From the NCBI GenBank assembly GCA_036245525.1, contig BTPG01000002.1, forward strand, positions 122,903,224 through 122,967,223: DNA of 64,000 nucleotides. The letters run 5' to 3'. Numbering within the stretch: the first letter of the stretch is position 1; every line of letters begins with the position of its first letter. A model generated the notes under the pieces. The model worked only from the letters and a program-made list of their open reading frames with translations. It was not told the DNA's origin and searched no databases. Below, one piece after another: positions 36,158 to 47,524 of the stretch. Source of the stretch: Semisulcospira habei (taxonomy: Eukaryota; Mollusca; Gastropoda; Semisulcospiridae). The translations under genes and the position numbers were made by a program.

Positions 36158-38010
36158 TGCAGCAAAAGGACAGTCGAAAGACCACCTGGATGCATCCTCG
36201 CTCCAAACACTGGCACCTTATCGACTATGTCCTAGAGCGTCACAGGGACCTCAGTGACGTCCTCCTCACCAGAGTGATGCCCAGCGCAGAGTGCCACACT
36301 GACCACCGCCTTGTCCGCTGCAAACTCAGGCTCCACCTCAAGCCGAAACTTCAGCGCTGAGCGCACTGTTCAAGAAGCAGCCATCCTCCAAATTCCACAC
36401 CTCCCAGTAAAGGTTGAATTGGACGAACCGCCCACCACTGAAGAGACCCTCACAGCCATCCACCAGCTCAGTGGCAAAGCAGCAGGCATTGAAGGAATCC
36501 TGCCAGAGATCTGGAAACATGGAGGCCCAGCACTGCACAACAAGCTCCACGACCTCTGTCTCTGCTGCTGGGAGAAAGGAACACTACCAAAGGATCTCCG
36601 TGATGCAGTCGTCATCACCCTGTACAAGAACAAAGGAGAGAAGTCTGCCTGCTCCAACTATAGTGGAATTACCCTGCTGTCCATTGCCGGGAAAATTCTC
36701 GCAAGGCTGCTCCTGAATCGGCTGGTACCTGCCATCGCCGAAGACCACCACCCAGAGGGCCAGTGTGGCTTCAGAGCCAACAGGAGCACCACCGACATGG
36801 TCTTTGTGCTGAGACAGCTTCAGGAGAAGTGCCGCGAGCAGAACAGATCGCTGTACGTAACGTTTGTCGACCTAACAAAAGCGTTCGACACTGTGAGCAG
36901 GAAAGGCATGTGGCAGATCCTGGAGCGACTTGGCTGTCCCCCAAAGTTCCTCAACATGGTCGTCCAGCTCCACGAGGACCAGCAAGGCCAGGTCAGACTC
37001 AACAATGACATCTGAGAACCATTCCCCATTCTCAACGGTGTGAAGCAGGGCTGCGTGCTGGCACCGACCCTCTTCACCATCTTTTTTAGCATGATGTTGA
37101 AGCAGGCCACAGTGGACCTCGACGATGACGACGCAGTGTACATCAGGTATCGTCTCGATGGCAGCCTGTTCAACCTCAGACGACTGCAGGCCCAGACCAA
37201 AACCCTAGACCGACTGATTCGTGAGCTGCTCTTTGCTGATGACGCTGCCCTCGCACACACAGAGAGAGCCCTGCAGCGCATCACGTCCTGCTTCGCAGAT
37301 GCTGCCCAGCTCTTTGGACTCCGAGGTCAGTCTGAAAAAGACAGAGGTCCTCCATCAGCCGGCACATAAGGAAAAGCTTCGCCCTCCCCACATCACCATC
37401 GGCGAGTATGAACTGAAGTGAGTGCACCAGTTTACCTACCTTGGCTGCATCATCACGTCAGACGCCAAGCTGGACAAGGAGCTGGACAGCACGCTGGCAA
37501 AAGCGAACAGTGCTTTTGGGCGATTAATCAAGCGGGTGTGGCACAATCAACAGCTGAAAACAGGCACCAAGAGCAGCTTGTACAGAGCTGTCGTCCTCAC
37601 CACCCTACTGTATGGTTCCGAGTCCAGGGCCCTCTACCGCAGCTAACTACGACTCCTCGAATGCTTCCACCAGCGCTGCCTGCGTACCATCCTCGGCATT
37701 CACTGGAGTGACTATGTCACCAACGTCGAGGTCCTTGAACAGGCAGAAACTGTGAGCATCGAGGCTTTGCTGCTGCGGACAGCTCCGCGGGGCACGTCTC
37801 CAGGATGGAGGATCATCGCCTACCCAAGATCACCCTGTTCGGCGAGCTCGCCACTGGACACCGAGACAGAGGGGCACCAAAGAAGAGATACAAAGACTGC
37901 CTCAAGAAGTGGTCTTCGCTTGCTGCGGACCTTGACACCTGGCGCTCCACCATTTACAAGGCAGCCGTCGCCTTTGAGGACTCTCGCAGAGGACCCAATG
38001 TGCCGAGACA
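36158..38010 (+). mobile_element. Internally deleted LINE fragment, same family as LINE A
   Basis: It opens inside the endonuclease (KDSRKTTWMHPRSKHWH) and runs to SAECHTDHRLVRCKLRL. It then jumps at ~36355 into RT (AERTVQEAAILQIPHLP), skipping roughly 400 bp present in LINE A. RT motifs GKAAGIEGILPEIWKH, FVDLTKAFDTVSRKGMW, KQGCVLAPTLFTIFF and LLFADDAALAH follow in several frames. Homology to LINE A ends at EDSRR near 38000. It is 5'- and 3'-truncated and dead. Identity to LINE A is visibly high over long stretches. Confidence 0.85.
36311..37015 (+). pseudogene. RT fragment of the LINE A-family copy
   Basis: A 234-residue frame that begins across the internal deletion junction and covers RT fingers to palm: GILPEIWKHGG, LYKNKGEKSACSNYSGI, QCGFRANRSTTDMVFVLRQL and the first catalytic Asp in FVDLTKAFD. 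It ends at a stop before the GVKQGCVL motif, which is present in the next frame. The catalytic FADD box is at ~37230. Confidence 0.82.
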
Positions 38011-38091
38011 GTGATGTATGACAGGATTAGGGGATTAGCAATTACCTGTGACACCCGGGCCAGTCGGCTGCTCACCCCGGGGTTTATCTCA

Positions 38092-38565
38092 TGAACACAT
38101 GAGATAAACCGTACTCACAGCGCAGTTGATTTCTCGCTTTCTGATCATAGTTGGCGTGTACACAGGCGTAGACTTAAACCTAGATGACTGCCACGTATGA
38201 GGATGCAATACCATTCGTATGGCACAGAAAGAGGTAATGCTTTTCATGAGCCACTGTGACTGAAGGGGCACATGAAACTATGCCTGGCTGAGGGACTGAG
38301 TTGGGCCCCAGTTCAGCAATGATTGGACACTTTTCCACCGCTGGGTTTGACCAGCAGTCGGCGGCTTATTGCCAGATGGCTGCCTCAGTCTGAGGATGCC
38401 AAGCGGATTGTATCGCACAGCAAGAAAAACTGATTTACATGAGCCCTTGTGAGTGCGGGTCACATGGCACTCTATGTCTGGGTGAAGTACTGTGACAGGT
38501 GCAGGTAAGGAGTGCGAAGTGAGGATATTTGACTATAGGCCCATGAACACATGAGATAAACCGTA
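38092..38565. repeat. 25-bp direct repeats flanking ~424 bp
   Basis: CATGAACACATGAGATAAACCGTAC-type sequence occurs at 38092-38116 and again at 38541-38565. The first copy is also part of a short hairpin, GGTTTATCTCATG/CATGAGATAAACC (38081-38110). The enclosed DNA has no recognised content. It could be an insertion with a long target duplication or a local duplication. Confidence 0.6.
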
Positions 38566-39089
38566 CAAGAAAAGAAGAACCATCGAATAGTAAAACACAA
38601 CTTCCACAAATAACCATCAAAAACATTTTGGGGGTCAGGGTCCCCTCCCCCCCCCTGGATCCGCCACTGCTTATTTCCGGTACAAGAATGTCAGGCGTGA
38701 TGAAAACGAAAAAACGCCGAGAAAATGTTTTTTTTTTTTACCCTTCTGCTTCTTATTTTCCGCCATTTTGAAACAGCTACATCAGCATTCAGTTTTGTGA
38801 TTTTTAAAAAATAACCACTCTTGTCATGAAAAGCAGTCTTCGGAGATCAGATAACCAGCAGCATTCGTTTAGTTCTCTTTTTGTTCTTCTAGAGGTACGC
38901 ATTTTCCTGGAGAGGTATCTCGTTCCTATTATAAAATGCAAAGAGCACCCAATATGTAACGTGTTTCATACTTAGAACAGTGTTTCATATAAGGAGCAGT
39001 GTTTGTCTAGCGTACATATCGGAAACCATCCAGCCAGTTTGTTTCAAATTTCAGATGTTGATACTTTTTCTCAATACAGAGTATCACAC

Positions 39090-39665
39090 ACCAGGACCAT
39101 GTCAATTTCATCAAGGTCAAGGTCACAACGGCTACATTTACTATGAATGCCATTGTCCAGGCAATGTCGCTGTAAACGCCGAAGCGATTTGATCCAAACG
39201 GCAAATTGTGGGGAAAATACAGAGTGTTGCACACCAGAATCTTTTAACTGCCTTAAAGGCAAAGGTCACAGCGGCAATATTTGTTCTGTGTAGATTTGTG
39301 TGCTAGGCAATATCTCAAAAACCATTGGGCCTATTCAATCCAAATTTTAGATAATAGTATTTTACCACATCACACATTGCCATCACTCTTAACTGCGCCT
39401 CTACCTCAAGGTCAAGATCACAGTTGCCATATTTGTTTTGCAGATTATTGAGTAAAGAATACCTCTGAAACTGTTGTACTGATTTGCTCTGATTTTTTAG
39501 AAAATGATGCCTTATCCTCATATGTGATGTCTTTAACAGTATGACTTCACGATCTGTAAGGTGAAGGTCGCAAAGGTCATATTTGTGTGAGCCTTTGTGC
39601 AGGCAATATCTCTGAAACCACAGGCCCGACTTTTTCCAAATTTTGCTTGATGATATTTTGACTTA
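39090..39665. repeat. AAGGTCAAGGTCA-containing repeat array, copy B
   Basis: Units of ~140-150 bp recur at ~39111, 39260, 39408 and 39560. Each carries an AAGGTCA-type motif, a (A/G)CGGC(A/T)ATATTTG-like segment, GGCAATATCTC and AAACCA. It is the same family as 26896-27110. No coding content. Confidence 0.75.
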
Positions 39666-40110
39666 ACCCCTTCAAGCCGATAAACTCTCAATAGGGTTCA
39701 TCTGCAAGACACATAGATCCTCATGAGCCCCACGGGTGTGCTTGCTCATGGCGACTCTGGCTCTTGCTGACACAACCGACATATGGGGGTTCCTTGGGAC
39801 TGAATTACGAAAGATTTTCGAACAATATTTGCGTCCAGTGGTAGCGAAGAGAATAAGACAAATATGTCAAAAACCAAGTTTAATGTCGCTACATCACTTG
39901 AAGATGACGCGCACAGTTGTTGGGAATGTTTTCAGACAGACAAAATGGCGCATTACTGTCTGCGATAGAGGGTGGGGCTAAAAAGTTCTTCCATGAGCAA
40001 ACCTTGTTGGCTTAGGTGTGACAGCAAATGTGAAACAGTATACATGTAGTCACCAATCGTCCATGCATCCGCTCTTCAGCCGTCGTGTGTGTGTGCGTGC
40101 GTTTGTCTAA
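39666..40110. other. No gene recognised
   Basis: No signature; ends at the TAA target of the TIR element. Confidence 0.5.
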
Positions 40111-40701
40111 AGGCCCCGCCACACGGGCCGGTTGTGCCCCGATTTTGAAGCCGATTCCGATCCGATTGCGATCGGATGACGTCAATTATCCGATCCGGTC
40201 CCAATCGGCTGGGAATCGGGTGACTAGAACCTACTCTATTTTCCCGGTCCGAATCGGTCCCGATCGTAAGCTTCAACCAATCAGAGCGCGTCTCGCAAAT
40301 CATGTGGTTTCAGCACGGTTTGCAAATGGTGGAACACGCCTGTTGTGATCAGTACCACCGCCGTTCCGTGCTGATGTTTCGCACGCCTCTTAATAATAAT
40401 AATAATAATAATACCGTTATTATATAGGCGCTTTTTCTCAATTTTGGGGAAATCGACTCAAAGCGCCGCGCCTGAAACCCAACACACACACTCACGAAAC
40501 AGACACGGATTTACGCCATTTAAGACAAACACAGTACAAGACAAACGAAGGGCCAGTCAGCTACTGAAGTTACAGAGATTTTTGATCGCTTGTATTTGAA
40601 ATTTGTAAAGTGGCCTGAGACCGGTACCAAAGTGGGGGGGGGGGGGGGGGTGGAAGAACCGGAGTACCCGGAGAAAGAACCCACGACGGTCCGCCCGAAT
40701 T

Positions 40702-41093
40702 TAACCCCACCCGGGTCTGCCCTGGGGGACTTGGGTGGGGTTAGGTATTTTTTAGTTCTCAGGGTCACCCTGGTCAGCCCCACAGGGTGGGTTTTTCTCT
40801 CTATTCTGGGGCATGTGTTTCTGTCTACCCTTTGTCCATTCACCTGTATTTGCCTTTTTAAAACTCTCCCTACTGTCTGCACTGCCTGTAGCTCTTGATA
40901 TTGGATGTGTGTTGCTAAATGGTCTTAGCCTTATTTAGGCCCCATGTTGTAGGTTTATTTAACGTATTTGACCGGCTGGCGACATACATTCAATTTTCTG
41001 TTTAGCTTTTTTTTTTCACAAGCAGTGCAGGCATGTCCTGAGAAAGCCTTGTTGCTGTCCGGACGTTAAGCAATGTACAATCATTACAATCAA
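40702..41093 (+). mobile_element. SINE-like element, copy 4, nested in a tRNA-SINE
   Basis: Full-length family member flanked by TCCGCCCGAATT (40690-40701 and 41094-41105). It splits a minus-strand tRNA-SINE. Confidence 0.87.
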
Positions 41094-41140
41094 TCCGCCC
41101 GAATTAACGGTGACACTTACCAGAGGAGAAAAGTCCAACG

Positions 41141-41213
41141 CCGGAACCCGGTATCGAACCGCGCACCTTTGGCATTGGTGGCAGGCGCCTTAACCGCTGC
41201 GCCACGGACCGCC
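41141..41213 (-). mobile_element. tRNA-like head of a SINE (minus strand)
   Basis: The minus strand reads GTGGCGCAGCGGTTAAGGCG (A-box type) and GGTTCGATACC (B box). It continues to TCACCGTTAATTCGGGCGGA, where SINE copy 4 is inserted. The body resumes beyond 40690 with CCGTCGTGGGTTCTTTC and CCGGGTACTCCGG. The continuing body shows this is a SINE rather than a tRNA gene. Confidence 0.75.
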
Positions 41214-41978
41214 CCATACGATGATGCAAAACTGCTGATAATGCAAGCACATCATCATCACTGTCAAAACTAGCAGTCATTTTGCAGAACAGGTACGACT
41301 TTGATCTTCGGTTCAAACCGGTCGGCTAAACAAGTCGGGAAATGTGTGGCAGTGCACACTTTTTTTAGTCGGCCCGATCACCTACTGATTCGAAAACTGA
41401 TCGGGAACCGGCCTCAAAACCGGGCTCGTGTAGCGGGGCCTTAAGGCAATTTCTTAGGAGCTACAACATCCACAGACACAACTGTAGTTACAAGAACAAT
41501 TGTATGTACATATTTCATCTGTAGAAAAGGTCAAGGTCATCATAGGTCGATGTGTTTGTAAAGATTAGTCATTTTTCGCACACACATTTTTTTTTAAAGT
41601 TAACTTCAGGCGCAAAAGTTTGAAAGTACCTAAGTATGCATTTTATACCACGAATACTATTCCAAATGGCCTCTCTTTAAGGTAGAGGGGAGTTAAAACG
41701 TTTGGGAGATTTCGTAAACCTTTTCATGGAAACTCTTCCTGTCGGCAGTGTCAGAGTTGCTTTGAATGTGAAGAGGGTGAGGACCTACCAATGCACCACT
41801 TGTTGACTTTAAACGAGGGGTGCATGGTGCTGGTGTAAGTGAGAGAGGGGTGGGAGGGGGGGGGGATCGAAGGAAGGGGGAAGAGAGGTCTGGAGACATT
41901 TTCACCACTTACCGTAATCAAACGACGGGAGGGAGTCCACATTCTCTAGGACCGTTTACAATTTCCAAGAATAGTCGC

Positions 41979-42340
<362 letters not shown>

Positions 42341-44596
42341 GTATGGTGTCTGGAGTATTCAAGGAGGGGGTTTCACCTATAATGGGGGGACAAGTCGTCT
42401 CTCAAAGGTTAGAGAGTAGTCCACCAGTATAGGTCCCCACTTTGACACTCAACTCTCACTTGTGGCTCCACGTAGCTGCAGCATGCGCAGCGGCCACACC
42501 ACGGGCAACAGCTTCGACTGGCTGGCTAAACCAAGTGAGGGGAAACCGGGGGTTTCAAACCCTTGGTGAGGCAGGACTTGCTCGACCTAGCATGCAAAGT
42601 CTGTCACCGGCCGACTGGGCGGAGGAAACTCAATCAAGGGTTCAACGGCCAAGAGGGCGGGTCAGCAGTGCACTGTGGAGTGCATTGGGCATGTCAGAGC
42701 ACAGAAAAAGACATGGCCATCTACTGCAGCCAAGGAAGTTACCAGTTGTAACCTTTCATCGTGCCAATGGACTCTGATTTCTGCGGCCGAGAGGGTGGGG
42801 TTGCTCCAGCGCAACAGCTTCTCCACAAAATCTCCTTCACGCGCAGGTTTTGAGCATGGATCTTCATCTTCACCAAATCTGCTTCTTGATCTTCTTTTTT
42901 CTTCTGCCTCCTCCAAAAGTCCATGCGGCGATGGGGAACGGGCAAACCGACAGGTAGAGGTAGAGGTTTCTACTGGGAGTCGTAGCTCCGAACCTGCACG
43001 TAGGCGGCCTGTGGACCAGTGGTCGCTCTTCCCTGTACCAGGGGCAGCAGGGAAGTTCGGCAGCATCCCAGGCGACTAAGCAGCCCTCTTCAGGACAGCA
43101 CTGCTCACCCTAGTAAGGAAGGGAACTAGAAAAGGTGTTCCAAACATTGCCTGCCCTACACCAAACCGGTCAGCTTACCGCGGCTGGCGGTTTAACCCTT
43201 TTATGCGGTCGAAAAGAAAAACAAAGAAAGAAACTTATTCTCGGTATGTGGAACGTACGAACCCTGTTGGGCAGAGATCAGACGCAGAGACCCCACAGAA
43301 GAACAGCCCTCATAGCCAGGGAGCTGGCGAGATATAAGATCGACATTGCAGCTCTTAGTGAAACCAGATTTGATGACGAAGGCTCGATCTGTGAACCCGA
43401 GGGTGGGGTACACCTTCTTCTGGAAGGGCAAAGCTGAGAACGAGGACAGGATACACGGAGTTGGTTTCGCCATCCGCACCACGGTCCTCCGACATCTGCC
43501 TTCTCTTCCCACTGGCATCAGCGAACGAGTGATGAAGCTCCGTTTCCCCATCTCCCACACCCGACATGTCACTATCATCAGCGCCTGTGCTCCGACACTC
43601 ACCAACGCCGATGACGACAAGGAGGCGTTCTATGAGAGCCTCGACTCCCCCCTGAAGTCCACCCCTGCAAGTGACAAACTCATCGTGCTTGGTGACTTCA
43701 ATGCTCGAGTTGGGCGCGAATGTGACTGCTGGGAAGGAGTGATGGGCCCACACGGGCTGGGCAAGATGAACAGCAATGGCCTGCTGCTGCTGACAGTGTG
43801 CGCCGAGAATGGACTCGCTATCACCAACACCCTCTTCAGACTGGCAAGACAACATGGATGCATCCCAGGTCCAAGCAGTGGCATCTCATAGACTATGTCA
43901 TTGTCCGCCAGCGGGATACTCGTGATGTCAGAATCACCAGAGCCATGAGAGGAGCCGAGTGCTGGTGCGGTCTGTCCTCAACCTGCACATTGCACCAGCA
44001 CACAGGAAGAGGCCGAAGTTCACCCGACCTTCATTCAGCCTGGCCAAGCTGAAGCTCCCGGACGTCAAGGAAAACTTCCAGTCCCACCTTGAAGACCTGC
44101 TAACTGCCCATGGACCGTTGACTGGCAACCCAACTGAAGTGTGGAACCAGTTCAAGGGGATGGTGCCGGAGTCTGCCAAAGACGTGCTTGGACCCAAGCA
44201 GAGGGTACACCAGGATTGGTTCGATGAGAACAATGAAGAGATCAACAAGCTACTGGAGCATAAGCGCAGTGCCTTCATCGAGTGGCAGAACGACATCAAC
44301 TCCTTGTCCAAGAAAAACCGCTTCAAACACCTCCAGAGAAAAGCCCAGAGAGAGCTCCACAACATGCAGGACACTTGGTGGGACAGCAAGGCAAAAGAAC
44401 TTGAACACTTTGCTGAATCCAACAACTCCAAGGAGTTTTTCAGCGCAATAAAAGCTGTCTACCCCTCTCTTTTCTTCCGACGGCTTCACCTTCACTGAGC
44501 GCTGGAGAGAACACTTCTCAAATCTGCTCAACCTGACTTCCACTGTCGACCCCGCGGCCCTGGACATGATTCCCCAGAAGCTGACACTGGATGACC
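42341..44596 (+). mobile_element. LINE C, 5' part (APE-type), split by Polinton
   Basis: Starts after the 13-bp duplication TTACTATATATTT (42328-42340, repeated at 58768-58780). A ~0.9-kb leader contains GGTTTCAAACCCTTGGTGAG, then endonuclease coding follows from ~43215. The Polinton enters in the linker between endonuclease and RT. Without the Polinton the LINE is about 4.05 kb. Confidence 0.87.
43213..44596 (+). pseudogene. LINE C endonuclease and linker, frameshifted
   Basis: KLILGMWNVRTLLGRDQ and IDIAALSETRFDDEG (43213-43437) give the endonuclease N-terminus. After a shift, 43346-43891 carries GVGFAIRTTVL and LIVLGDFNARVGRE. After more shifts come KTTWMHPRSKQWHLIDYV and then the linker RVHQDWFDENNEEINKLLEH and NSLSKKNRFKHLQRKA (43959-44498). 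At least three frameshifts make it non-functional. Confidence 0.83.
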
Positions 44597-44830
44597 AGAG
44601 AAAGATAATAGGAGACCCGTAAGACAATGAATTCAATAGAGCCGCATCAGTCATTAATTTACATCATTTTTTAATATCAAAATTTTGACCCCAATTTTAC
44701 CCCCGTTAATTCTGAATCAACCCTTTGATTTTTAAAAAGTGATGAGTATGACTGATGCGGCCTTATTGATCTGATTATCTATCGGGACTCATACTTCCTT
44801 TCTCTATAACTATTGTCTCTGTCAATACCT
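44597..44830. repeat. Polinton left terminal inverted repeat
   Basis: Begins AGAGAAAGATAATAGGAGAC and matches the right end inversely through AATTTTGACCCCAATTTTAC to TATTGTCTCTGTCAATACCT. Internally the outer ~65 bp is also imperfectly inverse to 44745-44806 (GACTGATGCGGCC ... CTTTCTCT), so the repeat itself can fold. Confidence 0.92.
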
Positions 44831-45000
44831 TAATTAATTACTAATTACGGTCATTAAGGTCCACACTGCCGTTTTCTCAAATTAAACCAAAACCTGATAG
44901 TGCACTAGAGTGGCGGGGGGGGGGGGGGTTGTCTCTTAAATCTGTGGCGCGCACTATTTCATAAGCCACCTGTTTACCCACCTGTGTAGCCTAATCATTT
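44831..45000. other. Polinton interior before the gap, no gene seen
   Basis: AT-rich sequence with a G-run (~44916-44928). The N-terminal part of polymerase B would be expected beyond it. Confidence 0.6.
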
Positions 45001-45500
45001 NNNNNNNNNNNNNNNNNNNNNNNNNNNNNNNNNNNNNNNNNNNNNNNNNNNNNNNNNNNNNNNNNNNNNNNNNNNNNNNNNNNNNNNNNNNNNNNNNNNN
45101 NNNNNNNNNNNNNNNNNNNNNNNNNNNNNNNNNNNNNNNNNNNNNNNNNNNNNNNNNNNNNNNNNNNNNNNNNNNNNNNNNNNNNNNNNNNNNNNNNNNN
45201 NNNNNNNNNNNNNNNNNNNNNNNNNNNNNNNNNNNNNNNNNNNNNNNNNNNNNNNNNNNNNNNNNNNNNNNNNNNNNNNNNNNNNNNNNNNNNNNNNNNN
45301 NNNNNNNNNNNNNNNNNNNNNNNNNNNNNNNNNNNNNNNNNNNNNNNNNNNNNNNNNNNNNNNNNNNNNNNNNNNNNNNNNNNNNNNNNNNNNNNNNNNN
45401 NNNNNNNNNNNNNNNNNNNNNNNNNNNNNNNNNNNNNNNNNNNNNNNNNNNNNNNNNNNNNNNNNNNNNNNNNNNNNNNNNNNNNNNNNNNNNNNNNNNN
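45001..45500. other. Assembly gap of exactly 500 N
   Basis: All positions are N. The round number suggests a placeholder of unknown size. It removes the polymerase N-terminus and possibly other genes. Confidence 0.99.
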
Positions 45501-45504
45501 GAGT

Positions 45505-46591
45505 ATGACAGGAAAAAAAGAAGACACTAAACTTGTACCAAATTTGAATGACAAATTCAATTACGTTTGTCACTATCGATTGCTGCAGTTTTACATCAGA
45601 CACGGGTTAGTACTAAAGAAAGTTCACAGAGGAATTCAATTTGATCAGAGTGCTTTCATGAAAGATTACATAATGAAGAACACAACATTGCGTGCCAGAG
45701 ACGGCAACACTGCATTTGACAAAGACTTCTTTAAGCTTATGAACAATGCCTGTTTTGGCAAGACAATGGAAAATCCTCATCACAGAAAAGATGTGAGACT
45801 GGTCACAACTGAATTGGGTGCAATTAAACTTACAGGTAAGCCACAGTACACGGGGTACAAAGAGTTTCATTCATCATTGTATGCAGTGTCACTCAAAAAA
45901 AAGATTGTTAAACTGGACAAGCCAGTATTTATTGGTATGGCAATTCTTGAGTTGTCAAAACTGTTGATGCTTGAATTTTATTATGATTACTTCAAACCAA
46001 AGTATCCTGAGTGTCGATTGTTATACACTGACACTGACTCTATGATCATTGATGTGCCTACTGAAGACTTTTATGAAGACATGAAAACAGAGTTACACAT
46101 GTATGACACATCTGACTATCCTAAAGATCATCCACTGTTTAGCACACAAAACAAAAAAGTGCCTGGGAAGTTTAAGGATGAACTAAATGGTGTGCCAATA
46201 GTTGAGTATGTTGGACTGAGATCCAAAATGTATTCTATACTGCACCAAAAGGGAAGTCAGTCGAAAGCCAAAGGAATTAAAAAAAACGGCAATAAAAAAT
46301 AAAGACATTCGTCATGAACATTACAAGCAAGTGTTAGATGGTGCATTAATGCCTGATTATCCAAACAAGTCACTGAGATCAAATAAACATAATCTTGAAA
46401 TGATCCAAACACACAAAAAGTCACTGGCAGTTGGAGACACGAAAAGAGTGTTTCACAGTAAGGAAAAAGCTTATGCACCAGGTCATTACAGGCTCAAGTT
46501 ATCTGAAGACATTTGTGATGAACTGGTTGATGAATTAATTGACGACTTAGTTACTGAAATGAGTAACAGTGTCTGGGGGAATAATCTGTAA
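45505..46591 (+). pseudogene. polB: Protein-primed DNA polymerase B, C-terminal part, one frameshift
   Basis: Only the polymerase domain end is present; the N-terminus is lost in the gap. Visible motifs: KLMNNACFGKTMENP (motif B region, template/nucleotide binding, ~45735) and LLYTDTDSMIIDVP (motif C, catalytic YxDTDS, ~46020), then the thumb region VPIVEYVGLRSKMYS. At the A8 run 46279-46286 the frame changes and the C-terminus continues at 46300-46591 (HKKSLAVGDTKRVFHS, ending SVWGNNL). One extra A explains the break, so it is either a real lesion or a homopolymer assembly error. The enzyme would replicate the linear element from its terminal repeats. Its 3' end overlaps integrase on the opposite strand by ~45 bp. 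Confidence 0.9.
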
Positions 46592-47524
46592 TTCTTCTCT
46601 GACAAATGCCCTCTGGGGTGCAGGCTCATACAGGTAATATATTGTTGCGTCTGGACCGGGAATTATTTTTTTTATATTGTGTACAGATGTTGACCAGATG
46701 GGGTCTGTTGCCCTGCGCTTTACGTCGTTCTCAGCCTCCCCTGGTTGATATAAATATCTCACCTGTTTAGTAAATAAACTTGTGTCTGGTGCCGGGGTTG
46801 GGGTTGGGGTTGGTCCTGTTTTTGGTTCTGTAATTGTTTTCAATTTAATAGCATCAGCAGGCTTAGGATGACCTTCATTATTCATTGCTTTTATCACATG
46901 TGGTAATCTCTTTACCCATTCAGTGTTACGTGCGTCATGCATGAGTTCCTTAGAATACTGGTAACTGAAAAGTCTCTCTGACAACTGTTTGTTAAAGTTC
47001 TCTACAATTGCCTGTGATCTATGCACACCTGGAATGCCTCGTCTGACCAGTACACCATGCTTAGCAAATAACTGATTAACTGCACCTTTGAATTCTGATC
47101 CATCATCAACTTGCACTAGTCTGGGGTATCTTAAAGGACCTCGACCATATATTTTTGATAAAGCAGTAGCAACTGTACTGGCTGTTTTGTCACATATGGG
47201 TTCAGCGTCTTTATACCTTGAAGCTATGTCTACAACAGTCAGTGCGTACTTGTATCGTTTCTTTCTTATTGTGTCATGTGGTAAGAACAAAAGGTCCATT
47301 TGATGCGTGTCATTTGGTGTTGTGTTCTCAAAATGGGGTCTCGTTATCTTTCTTGGAGCAGGAAGATATATCTGCCAAATTGCCTGTCTCTGTAACCATT
47401 GCTTGACTTGATTGAGTGTTATATCTCCGCCCACAGCGGCATGTAATTTCTGAATAGCTGTTGCTCCTTTCCAATACCCTGATGGAGAGTAATATATTTT
47501 TGATAGTTTATTTTCGGCTGCCAT
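46547..47524 (-). CDS. int: Polinton retroviral-type (rve) integrase
   Basis: I prefer the start at 47524 (MAAENKLSKIYYSPSGYW) over an in-frame ATG 12 codons upstream (47560), because the latter overlaps the next gene more. Catalytic DDE: Asp in THQMDLLFLPHD, Asp in RLVQVDDGSEFKG, Glu about 34 residues later in RSQAIVENFNKQL. The C-terminal region (VRYLYQPGEAENDVKRR ... YYLYEPAPQRAFVREELQI) resembles the chromatin/DNA-binding tail of these integrases. It would insert the linear element and create the 6-bp target duplication. The gene is fully open, 325-337 residues, the usual size. It converges on polymerase B, overlapping its stop. Confidence 0.93.
   Translation of the reverse strand: MAAENKLSKIYYSPSGYWKGATAIQKLHAAVGGDITLNQVKQWLQRQAIWQIYLPAPRKITRPHFENTTPNDTHQMDLLFLPHDTIRKKRYKYALTVVDIASRYKDAEPICDKTASTVATALSKIYGRGPLRYPRLVQVDDGSEFKGAVNQLFAKHGVLVRRGIPGVHRSQAIVENFNKQLSERLFSYQYSKELMHDARNTEWVKRLPHVIKAMNNEGHPKPADAIKLKTITEPKTGPTPTPTPAPDTSLFTKQVRYLYQPGEAENDVKRRATDPIWSTSVHNIKKIIPGPDATIYYLYEPAPQRAFVREELQIIPPDTVTHFSN

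Larger units (their letters stand above)
40111..41441. mobile_element. TIR element with TAA target duplication (Harbinger-like), carrying nested SINEs
   Basis: Inverted ends AGGCCCCGCCACACGGGCC (from 40111) and, reversed from 41441, AGGCCCCGCTACACGAGCC are flanked by TAA on both sides (40108-40110, 41442-41444). A 3-bp TWA duplication is typical of PIF/Harbinger elements. No transposase is present. The interior contains an AAT microsatellite (~40391), a tRNA-derived SINE on the minus strand and a CCCCACCC-family SINE inserted into that SINE. Confidence 0.75.

Noticed and set aside
44250..44654. Minus-strand 134-codon frame crossing the Polinton/LINE junction
   Set aside because: It lies antisense to LINE C coding and crosses the transposon boundary.
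44991..45603. Long minus-strand frames across the gap
   Set aside because: They consist mostly of N and are artefacts.
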